Below are positions 1 to 10,358 of a stretch of 64,000 bases of DNA, piece by piece. The stretch's first letter is position 1. Each line of letters starts with the position of its first letter. The notes beneath the pieces are model-generated. The model was not told the origin of the DNA and did no database searches. It saw nothing but the letters and a program-made list of their open reading frames with translations. The translations under genes and the position numbers were made by a program. The stretch comes from Orobanche coerulescens (Eukaryota; Streptophyta; Magnoliopsida; Lamiales; Orobanchaceae). The stretch is from assembly GCA_033398695.1 (NCBI GenBank), contig CM065806.1:41813001-41877000 (forward strand), read 5' to 3'.

Positions 1-828
1 TGGAAGGCAGTTCACAGGGCTTTGGGGACCGAGCTAAGCTTTAGCACGGCTTATCATCCCCAAACGGATGGTCAGTCCGAAAGGACTATACAAACCGTAG
101 AAGACATGCTTAGAGCTTGTGCCTTGGATTGGTCAACTGATTGGGAAGTTCATTTGTCGTTGATTGAATTCACCTACAACAATAGTTGGCATGCTTCTAT
201 TAAGATGGCACCATTTGAAGCTTTGTACGGGAGAAGATGCCGATCACCCCTGTGCTGGGATGATTCTTCGGACTTGATCGGGATGGAACCGGAATTGATA
301 GTTCAAACTCAAGAGAAGATAGCTTTGATTCGGGAAAGACTGTTGACTGCCCAGAGTCGACAGAAGTCTTATCCAGATGTGCATCGTCGCCCTCTAGAGT
401 TCGACATTGGGGACCACGTACTACTAAAGGTGTCTCCTACACAAGGAATTTTTCGTTTTGGGAGGAAAGACAAGCTAAGTCCGAGATATATCGGACCATT
501 TGAGATCCTCGAGAGAGTTGGGGATTTAGCATACCAGTTGGCCTTACCGCCATCGCTGAGTCACGTTAACAATGTGTTTCACGTATCCCAATTGCGGAAG
601 TATGTACCAGATCCCAGTCATATCATTGAGTTCGATGAGATCGAGATAGCTAATGATGGCACCTTCGAAGAGAGACCAATCAAGATACTTGAGAGTCGGA
701 TCAAACAATTGAGGAATAAACCAATACCCTTGGTTAAAGTACAATGGTCACTGCACGGAGTTGAAGAGGCCACTTGGGAAACGGAGGACAGTATGAAGAC
801 TAGATATCCAGAGTTGTTTTCATCTTAA
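1..828 (+). CDS. Ty3/gypsy pol 3' end: integrase C-terminus with chromodomain (partial)
   Basis: The frame is open from base 1 to a TAA at 826-828, so the start lies outside the window. The visible protein is the end of a chromoviral polyprotein. It begins just before the conserved [10 protein letters not shown] segment of the integrase core, whose Glu (codon 79-81) is the last residue of the DDE triad. A GPF/Y-type module follows at about 478-552 ([11 protein letters not shown], then LPP and FHVSQLRKY). A chromodomain-like tail lies at about 650-820, with [14 protein letters not shown] and YPELF. This arrangement is typical of the Tekay/Del lineage of plant chromoviruses, whose chromodomain is thought to guide integration into heterochromatin. 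No stops or frameshifts interrupt the visible 276 codons, and the LTR begins 36 bp downstream. The family call is from motif memory; the clade is an inference. Confidence 0.9.
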   Translation, partial: WKAVHRALGTELSFSTAYHPQTDGQSERTIQTVEDMLRACALDWSTDWEVHLSLIEFTYNNSWHASIKMAPFEALYGRRCRSPLCWDDSSDLIGMEPELIVQTQEKIALIRERLLTAQSRQKSYPDVHRRPLEFDIGDHVLLKVSPTQGIFRFGRKDKLSPRYIGPFEILERVGDLAYQLALPPSLSHVNNVFHVSQLRKYVPDPSHIIEFDEIEIANDGTFEERPIKILESRIKQLRNKPIPLVKVQWSLHGVEEATWETEDSMKTRYPELFSS

Positions 829-847
829 GTTTCGGGACGAAACTTCT

Positions 848-863
848 TTTTAGGGAGGAAAGA
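848..863 (+). other. Polypurine tract of element A
   Basis: The run TTTTTAGGGAGGAAAGA directly precedes the LTR start TGTAATACCC. It would prime plus-strand DNA synthesis. The preceding block, TTTCGGGACGAAACTTC, recurs almost unchanged before the 3' LTR of the gag-only element at 26329. Confidence 0.75.
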
Positions 864-1013
864 TGTAATACCCGAGATTTCTGATATGTATTTGAATCTT
901 GTGATATTGTAATTGTTGCATTTTGATCTGAGTATAATTCTCCGTATTTCATGATCCGATGTTGTTGAGCGCATGATTTCATGAATGTGATCTAAATTGT
1001 GATTCTGCGCATG

Positions 1014-1318
1014 TAGCGCACGCTATCTACTAAGTGTAGCGTACGCTAATCTGAATCCGTAGCGCACGCTGTGCATGAACCTTAGCGCACGCTATACGTA
1101 TTCAGCATGATTAAGACAGGGTGGTAGGTGAGATCGGCTGTGGATCTCGGTCGGATCATGTCGGGATGAACCTGGACGGCTTTCGGGAAAAGCCAAGTCA
1201 ACGTGGTAGCGCACGCTAATGATATGAGGATAGCGCACGCTAAACGCTGAGCACAGTGAAGTCAGTAAGCTTTGTATGACTGTTAGCGCACGCTATGAGT
1301 ACGGACTAGTGCGCGCTA
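1014..1318 (+). promoter_or_regulatory. U3 palindrome array upstream of TATA (LTR of A)
   Basis: About eight copies of the 12-mer TAGCGCACGCTA or close variants (TAGCGTACGCTA, TAGTGCGCGCTA) lie at irregular spacing. Examples start at 1014, 1037, about 1083, 1208, 1229 and 1283; the last is 1307-1318. The last copy ends 12 bp before the TATA box. The position suggests a proximal promoter or enhancer module; that function is inferred. Confidence 0.7.
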
Positions 1319-1330
1319 ATAACCACTTTC

Positions 1331-1338
1331 TATAAATA
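1331..1338 (+). promoter_or_regulatory. TATA box of LTR A
   Basis: TATAAATA, directly downstream of the palindrome array. Transcription of the retroelement RNA would start roughly 30 bp further on. Confidence 0.7.
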
Positions 1339-1421
1339 GGACAACATCCTTTTTCATATTTTCAGCCTTTTCACTTCCCACATCCAAATTCTTGGACTTG
1401 GAGAGTCACTCTCTTCATCCT

Positions 1422-2566
1422 TGTTGTGTCAAGAATTAACACTCTCCGACCGGCGATCGCCTCGGAGATCGGGCGACCGTGTCACTGCCGAGCAGCCAAG
1501 GCAGAACTGCCGATCAGCGATCGGGCGACCGAGCCTTAGCCCAGCGGACAAGCTAAATCGGCCAACCGAAGGTTCCAGGACAAGTCCCGGTGCCAAGCGA
1601 TCGACATCATTTACGATCGTCTCTCGACACTCGGCGACCGACTACTGGCGACCGACAAAACGGACGACCGTCTCTCGGCACCTGCCGATCGACCCTTGGT
1701 GACCGACCAATGCCGACCCTCAGTAGCTGGCTGATGGCGACCTCTAATGACCTGCTAAAGACAACCGCACCATGCCGATGGCCTCACGGTCGGCAAGGTC
1801 AAACCTCTGGACAGCGCCACGTGCAAGATCCGAGACAAGATCCGCGAATCTCGGACCATTGACCACTGCCTGGCAGATTCTTTCCACCAACCGACAAGCC
1901 GCAGAAAGTTGTCAGTAGGGCCGCATGTGACTGAATCCGGACGCGTGCTGGCCCCTCATTGGACCGCCCAGCTGGTGCCTGCTGTAGCTTTGGACTTTAG
2001 GCAGACTGCCAGCCTTTTCCTTGGACTTTAGCCCGACAGCCTGGGGATCGCCCCATTATAATATTGGCCGGCAGACGATCGGCCCATTATTATAATGGCC
2101 GGAAGGCGATCGCCCGCCTAAAGACAAGACTCGGCTGCCCCTATATATACAAGGCCCCTTGCACTTGTATTCCTCTCTGCAATATCGCGATTTGAGCATA
2201 CAATACAGAAGCAAATACTCAGCACTTGGCTACATCCAAATCTTGGCAACGGCTATCATTCGGTCTTCCTTCTTCCGGCCTCTCTCATCACGAAGACGAT
2301 CGGCAGGAACGAAGGACACCGAGCTTCGCTCAAGAGCCGGATTAACAGAGTCTTTTTACACTCATTGTATTTAGATTTCTCTCATTAATACTTGTATCCA
2401 CGAATATTCGTATTAATACCATCTCGCGAGAGCATTCAAGCCCGGGCCTAACAAACCCGGCAAATCTTGTATTATTTATCTTCTCTCGGAAGTGCTCCCG
2501 CAATTGTTGTTTGTTGTCCGTCTCCAGCAGTATTTAATCTTCGGATAGATATTTTGGGCAACAACA
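1422..2566 (+). repeat. 5' LTR of TR-GAG copy 1
   Basis: Spans TGTTGTGTC to GGGCAACAACA. It aligns without length change to 4868-6012 at an offset of 3446. The U3 part is rich in CGATCG and GCGATCGCC words. The open frames inside it are repeat sequence, not genes. Confidence 0.93.
2142..2149 (+). promoter_or_regulatory. TATA box of TR-GAG copy 1, 5' LTR
   Basis: TATATATA followed by a GC-rich start region. The identical box lies in the 3' LTR at 5588-5595. Confidence 0.7.
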
Positions 2567-2567
2567 A

Positions 2568-2585
2568 TTGGCGCTAGAGGAAGGG
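2568..2585 (+). other. Primer binding site of TR-GAG copy 1
   Basis: TTGGCGCTAGAGGAAGGG lies two bases after the 5' LTR. Copy 2 has the equivalent TTGGCGCTAGAAG in the same place. It starts TGGCG like many Tat-type plant elements rather than TGGTATCAGAGC, so the primer is not initiator Met-tRNA. The tRNA species is not assigned. Confidence 0.6.
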
Positions 2586-2691
2586 CGAACCTTCGAATTT
2601 TCAATCCTACCATCCCGAAGAACACTCACTGTTCTCGGGGCAGATACTTGAAGTGACACTCACTGCACTTCAAAGAAATCCGTCAGAAATC

Positions 2692-4026
2692 ATGTCTTCC
2701 GCCTCCGCGTCGAAGAAAGCCGCCGGCCAGCCGGCCAGACACCTCGTTCCGTCCCAGTCCGAGCCACAGCCGATGGTGGAAGGTAGCCGCCGCGGTCAGA
2801 GACGCTCGATCCCGTCCCTGGACGGCGGCCCAAGCCTCTCGCTCGATCAGTTCCGAACCACGGAACAAATTGAAGAGGCCATAGCCGTCCTACAGGAGCG
2901 ACGGAGTGCTCTCGCCGCGCCTCCTGCTATCACCCCCTCGGCCTCCCGTCGGAAGTCCAAGCGGAAGCTCAAGGCGTTACTGGCCGAGCGATCGCCAGGA
3001 GGCTCTCGTCCGCAAGAAGAGGCGCTCGCCAGCCGGGGCACCTCTGTCTTCGATCGCCTGGGCAGTGACCCGACTTGGCGACCGGGGCAGTCCGGCCCCA
3101 GCTACGAGACGACGGAGTTTGAGTCCGTCACCAGGAGCTCGGCCTACCCAGCTCCCAGAAGGCAGCCTAGCCGTCTGGCTCCCCCTCGCCAAATAGCAGA
3201 GGTCGGCAACAGCAGAGTCCGGAGGTCGGTACACGATCGCCTCGGCTCACGCTCCCAAAGCCGATCAGCTAGCGACCGAGCCACGGCGATAGCTGCGATG
3301 CAACGTCAGCTCGACGATATGAAGGCGCTCCTGGAATCCGGGGCAGGCGCCAAGAAGACGATCGCCGAGCCGAGCGAGCCGCTCGCGATCGACATCGATC
3401 TCGCCCCCGTGCAGCACAGGATCGCTCCCCCGCAAACACCCGTGTACGAGGGGCGATCGGACCCCCAAACACACCTGCACAAGTTCAACATCTACATGAC
3501 CGGGTGTGGGGCATCTGACGCGACCAGGTGCTGAATGTTCCCTCTGACACTGGACGACCTCGCCCACCGGTGGTACACCTCATTGCCACCTCGGTCCATT
3601 GGCTCCTTTAACGAGCTGGCGCACGTCTTCACGGAACACTTCGCCACCAGAGTCGTCCGGCCAGAAGGTCGCCTTCGCATGATGCAGATCAAGCAGGGAG
3701 AAGAGGAGTCCGACTCGGACTACATCGACCGGGTAGACGTGATCATCCTCAGCGGCGAGCCCGTAAACGATGAGACCGCCCTCTACGCGGTCCTAGGAGG
3801 TTTTCAGGGTTTTTCGCCTATGTTCAGGCATCTCACGAAGACCCAACCGACAACATACGCAGCTTTCCGGGCTAGAGCCGCAGATTTCCAGGCCAGGCAA
3901 AGGCTTCTTCTTAGCCTAGGAGTAGAGCGATCGGCGCCCGCGCGACGACCTCCAGTCTCCCAGCACGATCGCTACTATCCAGCAAAGCCAGAGGACTCGC
4001 TCACCGCCTACAGTCCACCATTTTAA
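2692..4026 (+). pseudogene. gag of TR-GAG copy 1, interrupted by one stop codon
   Basis: The ATG at 2692 is preferred over the upstream in-frame one at 2653 because copy 2 starts at the equivalent residue. The first about 200 residues are Ser/Arg/Pro-rich and probably disordered. A Retrotrans_gag-like domain follows (about 3430-3900), with YEGRSDP, HLHKF, MTGCGASDA, FPLTL, RWYTSLPP, SFNELAHVF and DYIDRVD. An in-frame TGA at 3532-3534 splits the domain between TRC and MFPLTL; copy 2 has Arg there, so this is a simple C-to-T nonsense change. No zinc knuckle is visible before the stop at 4026. The protein would form the virus-like particle. With the TGA this copy cannot make full-length Gag unless the codon is read through. 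Confidence 0.85.
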
Positions 4027-4867
4027 ATGAGGGACTAACTCCCGCCCGATCGCCGAAATCCACCTACGGATAAAGCGATCGTCTGCCGAGCGACGATCGC
4101 CAGTCTTCCGGCCCGATCGCCGATCGTCACGCTACATCATCAGCAACCCGGAGGACACGATCGCCATCCACAGTCCAGCATCTAACATGACAGACTAAGG
4201 CATAAGATCGCCTCCACCGCACATCGTAAAGCCATGGTCCTGGTAGTCGATGGAACCGGCTGCTTCGGCCATGCAAGGTCCCTTTCGGCCCAGATCGCCC
4301 GCCCTTCGTTTAAATACGAGGCCGGCGTAGTCGGAGGGCCCTCCAACATTAATCAGTGGACGCATGCCACAACCCCCGTCTCAACGTACACCGTCGAGGT
4401 CGGCCATCTCCATGGCTGGCCGGGGTGGAAGCAGAGCTAACAAGCCGCGGGCGTGGAGTTGATTCATCCGACGCTGCCCCGCGCAAGGACTCCTCTAGAC
4501 CGAGATCGCACGCCCTTCGTTTAAATACGAGGCGAGGCGCAGCCTAACAGAGGACCCTCATAATAAAGTGAGTCATGAGACACTCAATGTCTTCGCGCAT
4601 CAAGACACGGTCATGGAGTCGGTCCATCGAACTCCGCGACTGTGCACGATTCCTCAAAACAAGCGAAACCACCAAGTTTCCGAGGGGGATCGGCCAATGT
4701 TGTTTTTGCAGGTACAAGACCGAAAGATAGCTAGCCAATCGACCATGATAGCCCAAGTCCAAATCCTAAGTCAGCTCGATAAGATCACCCGTCCTCATCC
4801 TTACACGATCGCCAGCAAGAACCACCTCGCCCCATGTCTTCAACATAGGAGCAAGCTGGGGGGCAAT
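4027..4867 (+). other. Noncoding 3' interior of TR-GAG copy 1 with direct repeats
   Basis: No coding frame is recognised. The block contains the conserved 22-mer starting GCCCTTCGTTTAAATACG twice, at 4301 and 4512 (211 bp apart). A polypurine tract (AGCTGGGGGGCAAT) ends at the 3' LTR. The same 22-mer occurs twice in copy 2. Confidence 0.7.
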
Positions 4868-6012
4868 TGTTGTGTCAAGAATTAACACTCTCCGACCGGA
4901 GATCGCCTCGGAGATCGAGCGACCGTGTCACTGCCGAGCAGCCAAGGCAGAACTGCCGATCAGCGATCGGGCGACCCAGCCTTAGCCCAGCGGACAAGTT
5001 AAATCGGCCAACCGAAGGTTCCAGGACAAGTCCCGGTGCCGAGCGATCGACATCATTTACGATCGTCTCTCGGCACTCGGCGACCGACTACTGGCGACCG
5101 ACAAAACGGACGACCGTCTCTCGGCACCTGCCGATCGACCCTTGGTGACCGACCAATGCCGACCCTCAGTAGCTGGCCGATGGCGACCTCTAATGACCTG
5201 CTAGAGACAACCGCACCATGCCGATGGCCTCACGGTCGGCAAGGTCAAACCTCTGGACAGCACCACGTGCAAGATCCGAGACAAGATCCGCGAATCTCGG
5301 ACCATTGACCACTGCCTGGCAGATTCTTTCCACCAACCGACAAGCCGCCGAAAGTTGTCAGTAGGGCCGCATGTGACTGACTCCGGACGCGTGCTGGCCC
5401 CTCATTGGACCACCCAGCTGGTGCCTGCTGTTGCTTTGGACTTTAGGCAGACTGTCAGCCTTTTCCTTGGACTTTAGCCCGACAGCCCGGGGATTGCCCC
5501 ATTATAATATTGGCCGGCAGACGATCGGCCCATTATTATAATGGCCGGAAGGCGATCGCCCGCCTAAAGACAAGACTCGGCTGCCCCTATATATACAAGG
5601 CCCCTTGCACTTGTATTCCTCTCTGCAATATCGCGATTTGAGCATACAATACAGAAGCAAATACTCAGCACTTGGCTACATCCAACTCTTGGCAACGGCT
5701 ATCATTCGGTCTTCCTTCTTCCGGCTTCTCTCATCACGAAGACGATCGGCAGGAACGAAGGACACCGAGCTTCGCTCAAGAGCCGGATTAACAGAGTCTT
5801 TTTACACTCATTGTATTTAGATTTCTCTCATTAATACTTGTATCCACGAATCTTCGTATTAATACCATCTCGCGAGAGCATTCAAGCCCGGGCCTAATAA
5901 ACCCGGCAAATCTTGTATTATTTATCTTCTCTCGGAAGTGCTCCCGCAATTGTTGTTTGTTGTCCGTCTCCAGCAGTATTTAATCTTCGGATAGATATTT
6001 TGGGCAACAACA
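4868..6012 (+). repeat. 3' LTR of TR-GAG copy 1
   Basis: 1145 bp, the same length as the 5' LTR, with scattered single-base differences such as CCGGCGATC versus CCGGAGATC near the start. TATA at 5588-5595. Confidence 0.93.
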
Positions 6013-6636
6013 ATCCAAAACCCTTCATATCATCATCCAAGCACGAGTTTAAAGATTATAGATCTTTGGAGATCGGTGTTCAAGCCCTTGGTGTTGGATT
6101 TCCTCAAGATCCTTCGTGTTCTTCGTTACTTTGAGGTAGGTGATTCTTCACCAATATTAGTGGTATTCTGGAGGACGTTTTGTTCATGTTTTGGGATTGT
6201 CTAGTCAGTTAAATTCGTAAGTAGTCGAACATCATGTGTTAGAAAGATATTTTCGATGTTTTGGTACTTATTCATCGTATAATCCATTGAACCTATTAGT
6301 GTTTGAACTCCTAGCATATTCATGAAGCTTCAAAACCGATTATGACCAGTAGATGGAGATTACCAAGTTCTTATGTCTTTATATAAAGGAATCATACGTT
6401 TTGGGACATGAAATGGATTGAACTTAGGATATTTTCTTGAAGATCAAAGATAAATTATGGTGTCGTGATGATTATACGTATCCTTGTATCTCGTAGTCTT
6501 TTAATCTGTAAAGATCTTTCACCAACTGTATGAGCATGTTATGCACGGAGAGGACATGTATTAACACTGTAGAATTCATGAGTTTCATCACCAATAGATC
6601 AAGTTTTCTGCCAGTAGTAAACTGTCATGCACGATT

Positions 6637-6850
6637 AGCGCACGCTAACATATGTATATTAACGTGCGCTATCGGGAGTGAGTTAACGTACGCTACATTT
6701 AGTACGTAACGTACGTTATGTCATCAGCCGAGTCAGTCGGCTGATCAGAGAGAACTATCAGTACATAGCTAGCGTACGCTAGACTTGGTCAGTTGCGTAC
6801 GTTAACGGGCAGGTTTAGCGCACGTTACGTAGAGTACGTAGCGTACGCTA
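6637..6850 (+). promoter_or_regulatory. Second palindrome array in LTR A, downstream of its TATA
   Basis: About eight 12-mers of the form TARCGYRCGYTA, including fully palindromic TAGCGTACGCTA and TAACGTACGTTA. They lie in the part of LTR A right of the nested element, roughly 700 bp past the TATA box once that insertion is removed. This is transcribed leader or U5 rather than U3, unlike the arrays in the other LTRs. Confidence 0.6.
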
Positions 6851-7252
6851 AGTAGTTCAGGCAGATTACATATTTAGAGCTTTTGGCCGTAGACCGGATT
6901 GATAGGCATTCGTACGACTTGAGATGATTTCTATATCATTTTCTTTTGTTAAGGTTCGAGCTTGCTACGGTGATCGAAGGAGGCGGCCTTCGAGTGTGTT
7001 GAGATCATTGGAGTGTTTAGTTCTTGGCATCTTCGAGGCAAATATCGTAATGTGTTAATATTCATATTTTGAGCATGCATGTGGTTTATTCATGTTGTTG
7101 AACATGGAATTTATTTCGTTAAATTGTCATGATATTCGTTATCTAGTGTTTGTATGTTCATGTTGATGGTCATAATGATTTGGCATATATGTATGCATGA
7201 GTTGTGTTTGTGTATGTTGTACGATATATGTTGAGGACGCTGGATCGGATGT

Positions 7253-7396
7253 CCACCTCGTGTTGGTCCGACGGGATCATCTTGGGATCTAGGCTGAGGG
7301 CACTGGATCATTGGACGGGTTTTTCCACCTCGTGTTGGTCCGACGGGATCATCTTGGGATCTATGCTGAGGGCGCTGGATCATTGGAATACCCATG
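7253..7396 (+). repeat. 72-bp direct repeat in LTR A, about two copies
   Basis: The words CCACCTCGTGTTGGTCCGAC and GGATCATCTTGGGATCTA recur at a spacing of about 72 bp. The unit resembles the longer variable repeats in the other LTRs in position only, not in sequence. Confidence 0.7.
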
Positions 7397-7530
7397 CTGT
7401 GTTAATGGAATCTTGTGGATTCGCATTGTCGGACTCCGGTAGCGGAAATCCGTGTGGTGTATCTTGTTATGTATTGTTGATGCATATTCGATTTGTTTAA
7501 ATGATAATTGTACTAGCATCGTTTTGCTAA

Positions 7531-7542
7531 CCCCTTCGGGGG
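7531..7542 (+). other. CCCC/GGGG hairpin in LTR A
   Basis: CCCCTTCGGGGG follows GCTAA and precedes TGGACAT. Equivalent hairpins with different loops occupy the same place in most other LTRs here. It lies about 330 bp before the LTR end. Role unknown. Confidence 0.6.
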
Positions 7543-7868
7543 TGGACATTTGTTTTGATGTTGAGGTAGCCGAGGAGCGGGGAAACAGCCACAGTACCGA
7601 TGTGACGACGAAGGGGTTCAGTGATATTTGTTGTTATTTGTGATTTGTCTTCTTGGTTCAATTTCAGTACTCGAGTACGCGTGTCTTATTAATATGATTT
7701 CGATATGGTTGTATTAATTAACTCGTTGGATCAGTTGGAACCGGTTTTGTAATTTGAATTTCTGTGATATTGTTGGATTATATTTACAATTCTTTTAATT
7801 AGCCTTGTAAATCCTTACTTAAAGGGTTTACGGCGCTGTAATTATTCCGAATATCTCGGGGTGTTACA

Positions 7869-9440
7869 GATTTACTCAAGAAATAACATTTTTATAAAAG
7901 ATTTTCTTTATTTAGGTTTTATGTATTCATGTTGTAGAGCTTTACGGGACGAGTTCAGGAGTATTTCCGAATTCAAAATCAGAGTTACATATCAAAAGTT
8001 ATCATCCGAAGAAGGTTTGGGGCTAAAATACAAGAGTCAAAGAAATTTTGTGCTAAAAATAAAGTTTGAAAGCTTCTTACGCCCTTACAACTATATTTAC
8101 GGCCGCACAAACTCAGCAAATAAAAGATCAAAAGTCGTAGGTTAGTTATGACAGTAAATGTCAATACTACGACCATATGATTTATATGTTATGGCTGTAA
8201 CTCCCTAATGTTACGGCCATAACTTTTGACAGATTATGTGATCTTATCATATCTTTCACACTTTGGACCTATATGGAGTGGGTGACTTGTTTTTTTATCC
8301 GATTTAATGTGATAATACTGAAGTTTTGGAGCTATTAGATGACCCTGAGTGTATAAATAGACCCCTTGATCCATTCCATCATCATCCTCCCATCTTATAT
8401 CTTTCATTCTATAAGTGTAATAAATTATAATTTTTCATTTTGTGTGAAGAACACACTTGTATTCTTGAGAGTTTATATAAGAGTGTTGAACCATATGTTG
8501 TGGGGGGAGTTTATTGCTTCTTTCTCCTTTATCTAAAGGGAGTTAATATCAATTTTTTCCCTTTTTCAACTAATCATGGTTACTAATTCTTATAATATGT
8601 TGAATAAAGCCTCCATGGGTTAAGTTCTCCTAATTGGGATTATAAACAAGGTTTGACATGTTATTTAAATTTGTATAAAAATCTATTATGGATTACTTAT
8701 TATTGTGTGTGATTTTCATTGTTTTACAATCTTTATTTATTTGGCCAATAAATGATGATATTTATGGTCTTCATATATTTTAAAAAATCATTTTCACTCT
8801 AAGTTCTTCTAGAGGATAGAAATATACCTCTAAACCTTAGATGATTTCTTGAGTTATTTTCATAAAACCTAATGATATGTATTGAATCCAATCGACATAG
8901 AAATATAGTATATTGATTCAATAGATAAGGGGCATTTTGACATTCGAAAGAGGAACCGTCTTTTTAAGGAATATCGAATATACATACCATAATAAGTAAT
9001 ACATCTTATGATCTCATATACATCCTCTATAACTAATGATAAAATGAGTTTGTAATCCCAACTATTTCATTTTACATCTTATAATTCTATTATTTTGTGC
9101 AATCATTTACTTATTTAAATTTCTAGAACTAATTATAATTCCTCGCAATTTTCAAACTCAACTTTTAAATTTTGTGTTTCCACTCATCCTTGATAACTAT
9201 AACAAAAAAAGAAAAATAGTGTATAAATCAATCAATAACCATACTTCATCGTGAGATCGATTACCTGGACTCAAAAGTCCACTTACTACTTGAAGTGATA
9301 TCGTGCACTTAGGATAAGCTACACCAAATACGTGTCAACATTCAATTATACACATATTTTAGGTATTTTTGTCGAGCTTAATTATACATAAGTGTGTTAG
9401 AATTGCATTATTGTTCATTAGTTCTTGATTTTGTTGGACT
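7869..9440. other. Unassigned AT-rich stretch, possible degenerate LTR
   Basis: No gene is recognised. Around 8075-8220 there are degenerate TTACGGCC-type words (TTTACGGCCG, GTTACGGCCAT). They are followed by TATAAATA at 8352-8359, as in the LTRs of the 17817 element. This suggests an old LTR remnant, but no termini or partner copy were found. The rest, from about 8400, is AT-rich with no feature. Confidence 0.35.
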
Positions 9441-9569
9441 CTATTATGCTTTGGTGTTTTTATGTAATTTCAGTGCTATATTGAGGCATTTATGGCCATT
9501 TGTCACCAAATAAGATATCCGGACCCCAAAAATCAAAGGAAAAAGAAAAGAAATAGACAATGTAAGACA

Positions 9570-9745
9570 CTCGAGCACTGACACAACCATGTCAGACACA
9601 CACGGGCACTGACACGGATACGTCACACACACGGACACTGACGCGGTCATGTCAGACACACACGGACACTGGCACGGCCATGTCAGACACATATGGGCAC
9701 TGACACGGTCATATCAGACAAACACGGGCACTACCAAGGCCATGA
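9570..9745. repeat. Short tandem repeat, about 32-bp unit, five to six copies
   Basis: Imperfect units of the kind CACTGACACGGTCATGTCAG followed by ACACACGGG run through this stretch. The Cys/Val-rich open frame on the minus strand is a by-product of the repeat. Flanks 9441-9569 and 9746-9841 show nothing else. Confidence 0.7.
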
Positions 9746-9874
9746 ATGTCTAAAAACAACCCTAATGTTGTTTCCAAAATTTGCTATCGGTGACTCAGAT
9801 TCTAAAAAAACTACTTCTTTCATCTGTTTTTTGGGTAGATAATGGAAAAGAAAAAAAAAGGAGAAATTACAATC

Positions 9875-10358
9875 TTAAAAAACTTTGCACCGAGTGTTGT
9901 TGGATTCCAACTTCGCCAAGAAGTCCGCAGAAGCATTAGCTTCTCTCAACGTATGCTTCAATTGAACATTCCAATCCTTCCCCAAAAGGTCCTTGATATT
10001 ATAAATAATGGCAGTATAGTGATTCCACTTATTTACCTCCTTCGTCACTAGTTGAATAGCCAAGGTTGAGTCGGAATAACACACCAACTCACGGGACCCC
10101 TTCTCCGAAACAAGGTTCAAACCATGATAAAGAGCCACCGGCTCCACATGAATAATATTTGAAATTCCCACACCTCCCATGAAACCAGCAATTAATTTAC
10201 CCTTTGAATGTCTAAGAACACCACCAATCAATTACCCAAACTATTATACTCGATGTTGATTACCATACTTATGCTCTCATCATAATGCCAAACCACCTCT
10301 CGAGGCATGGCCCACATGGAGTGTTGAAGAGTTGTAACTTGAAATGCACTTTGTAGGA
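9875..10358 (-). pseudogene. LINE RNase H-like (RVT_3) fragment, 3' part
   Basis: Read on the minus strand, this encodes the end of a plant LINE ORF2. It has a GGVLRHSKGKLIAGF segment, an EPVALYHGL helix, the YSDSTLAIQLV strand with an RNase H Asp, and REANASADFLAKL near the C-terminus. The usual NVDGS start of the domain is altered to NIEYN, so one catalytic Asp is missing. The fragment continues on the other side of the TR-GAG element that splits it (14475 onward). It could also derive from one of the stand-alone RVT_3 proteins of plants. Decay and the split argue against function. Confidence 0.7.

Larger units (their letters stand above)
1422..6012 (+). mobile_element. Gag-only LTR retrotransposon (TR-GAG type), copy 1
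   Basis: Two LTRs of exactly 1145 bp (1422-2566 and 4868-6012) enclose a 2.3-kb interior with a primer-binding-like site, a gag region and a polypurine tract. Termini are TGTTG/CAACA. Flanks are ATCCT (1417-1421) and ATCCA (6013-6017), a 5-bp target duplication with one change. The interior has no protease, reverse transcriptase, RNase H or integrase sequence, so the element is non-autonomous. The equal LTR lengths and few visible substitutions mean a recent insertion. The same family occurs on the minus strand at 10359-14474. Confidence 0.9.
1..7868 (+). mobile_element. Tekay-like Ty3/gypsy retrotransposon, 3' part (element A)
   Basis: The pol end at 1-828, the polypurine tract and a complete 3' LTR (864-7868) form the right-hand part of one plus-strand element. 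Its 5' LTR, gag and most of pol lie left of the window, so the target duplication cannot be tested. The LTR is split by a gag-only element (1422-6012) inserted with ATCCT/ATCCA flanks. It is the only element here with visible integrase coding sequence. Confidence 0.85.
864..7868 (+). repeat. 3' LTR of element A (interrupted)
   Basis: The LTR runs from TGTAATACCC at 864 to GGTGTTACA ending at 7868, giving the terminal inverted repeat TGTAA/TTACA. Without the nested 4.6-kb element it is about 2.4 kb. In order it holds a palindrome array (1014-1318), a TATA box (1331), the insertion point, a second palindrome array (6637-6850), a 72-bp direct repeat (about 7253-7396) and a GC hairpin (7531-7542). 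The other copy of this LTR is outside the window, so the boundaries rest on termini, the polypurine tract and resemblance to the other LTRs here. Confidence 0.8.

Noticed and set aside
1014..1318. Repeats with variable spacers resembling a CRISPR array
   Set aside because: The repeats are 12 bp and palindromic, spacing is irregular, and they lie in plant LTRs beside a TATA box.
1440..2120. GCGATCGC words as in cyanobacterial HIP1, suggesting contamination
   Set aside because: They occur inside LTRs with target duplications in plant DNA, and the gag is of plant retroelement type.
9444..9692. Cys-rich secreted peptide on the minus strand
   Set aside because: Encoded by a short tandem repeat with no signal peptide.
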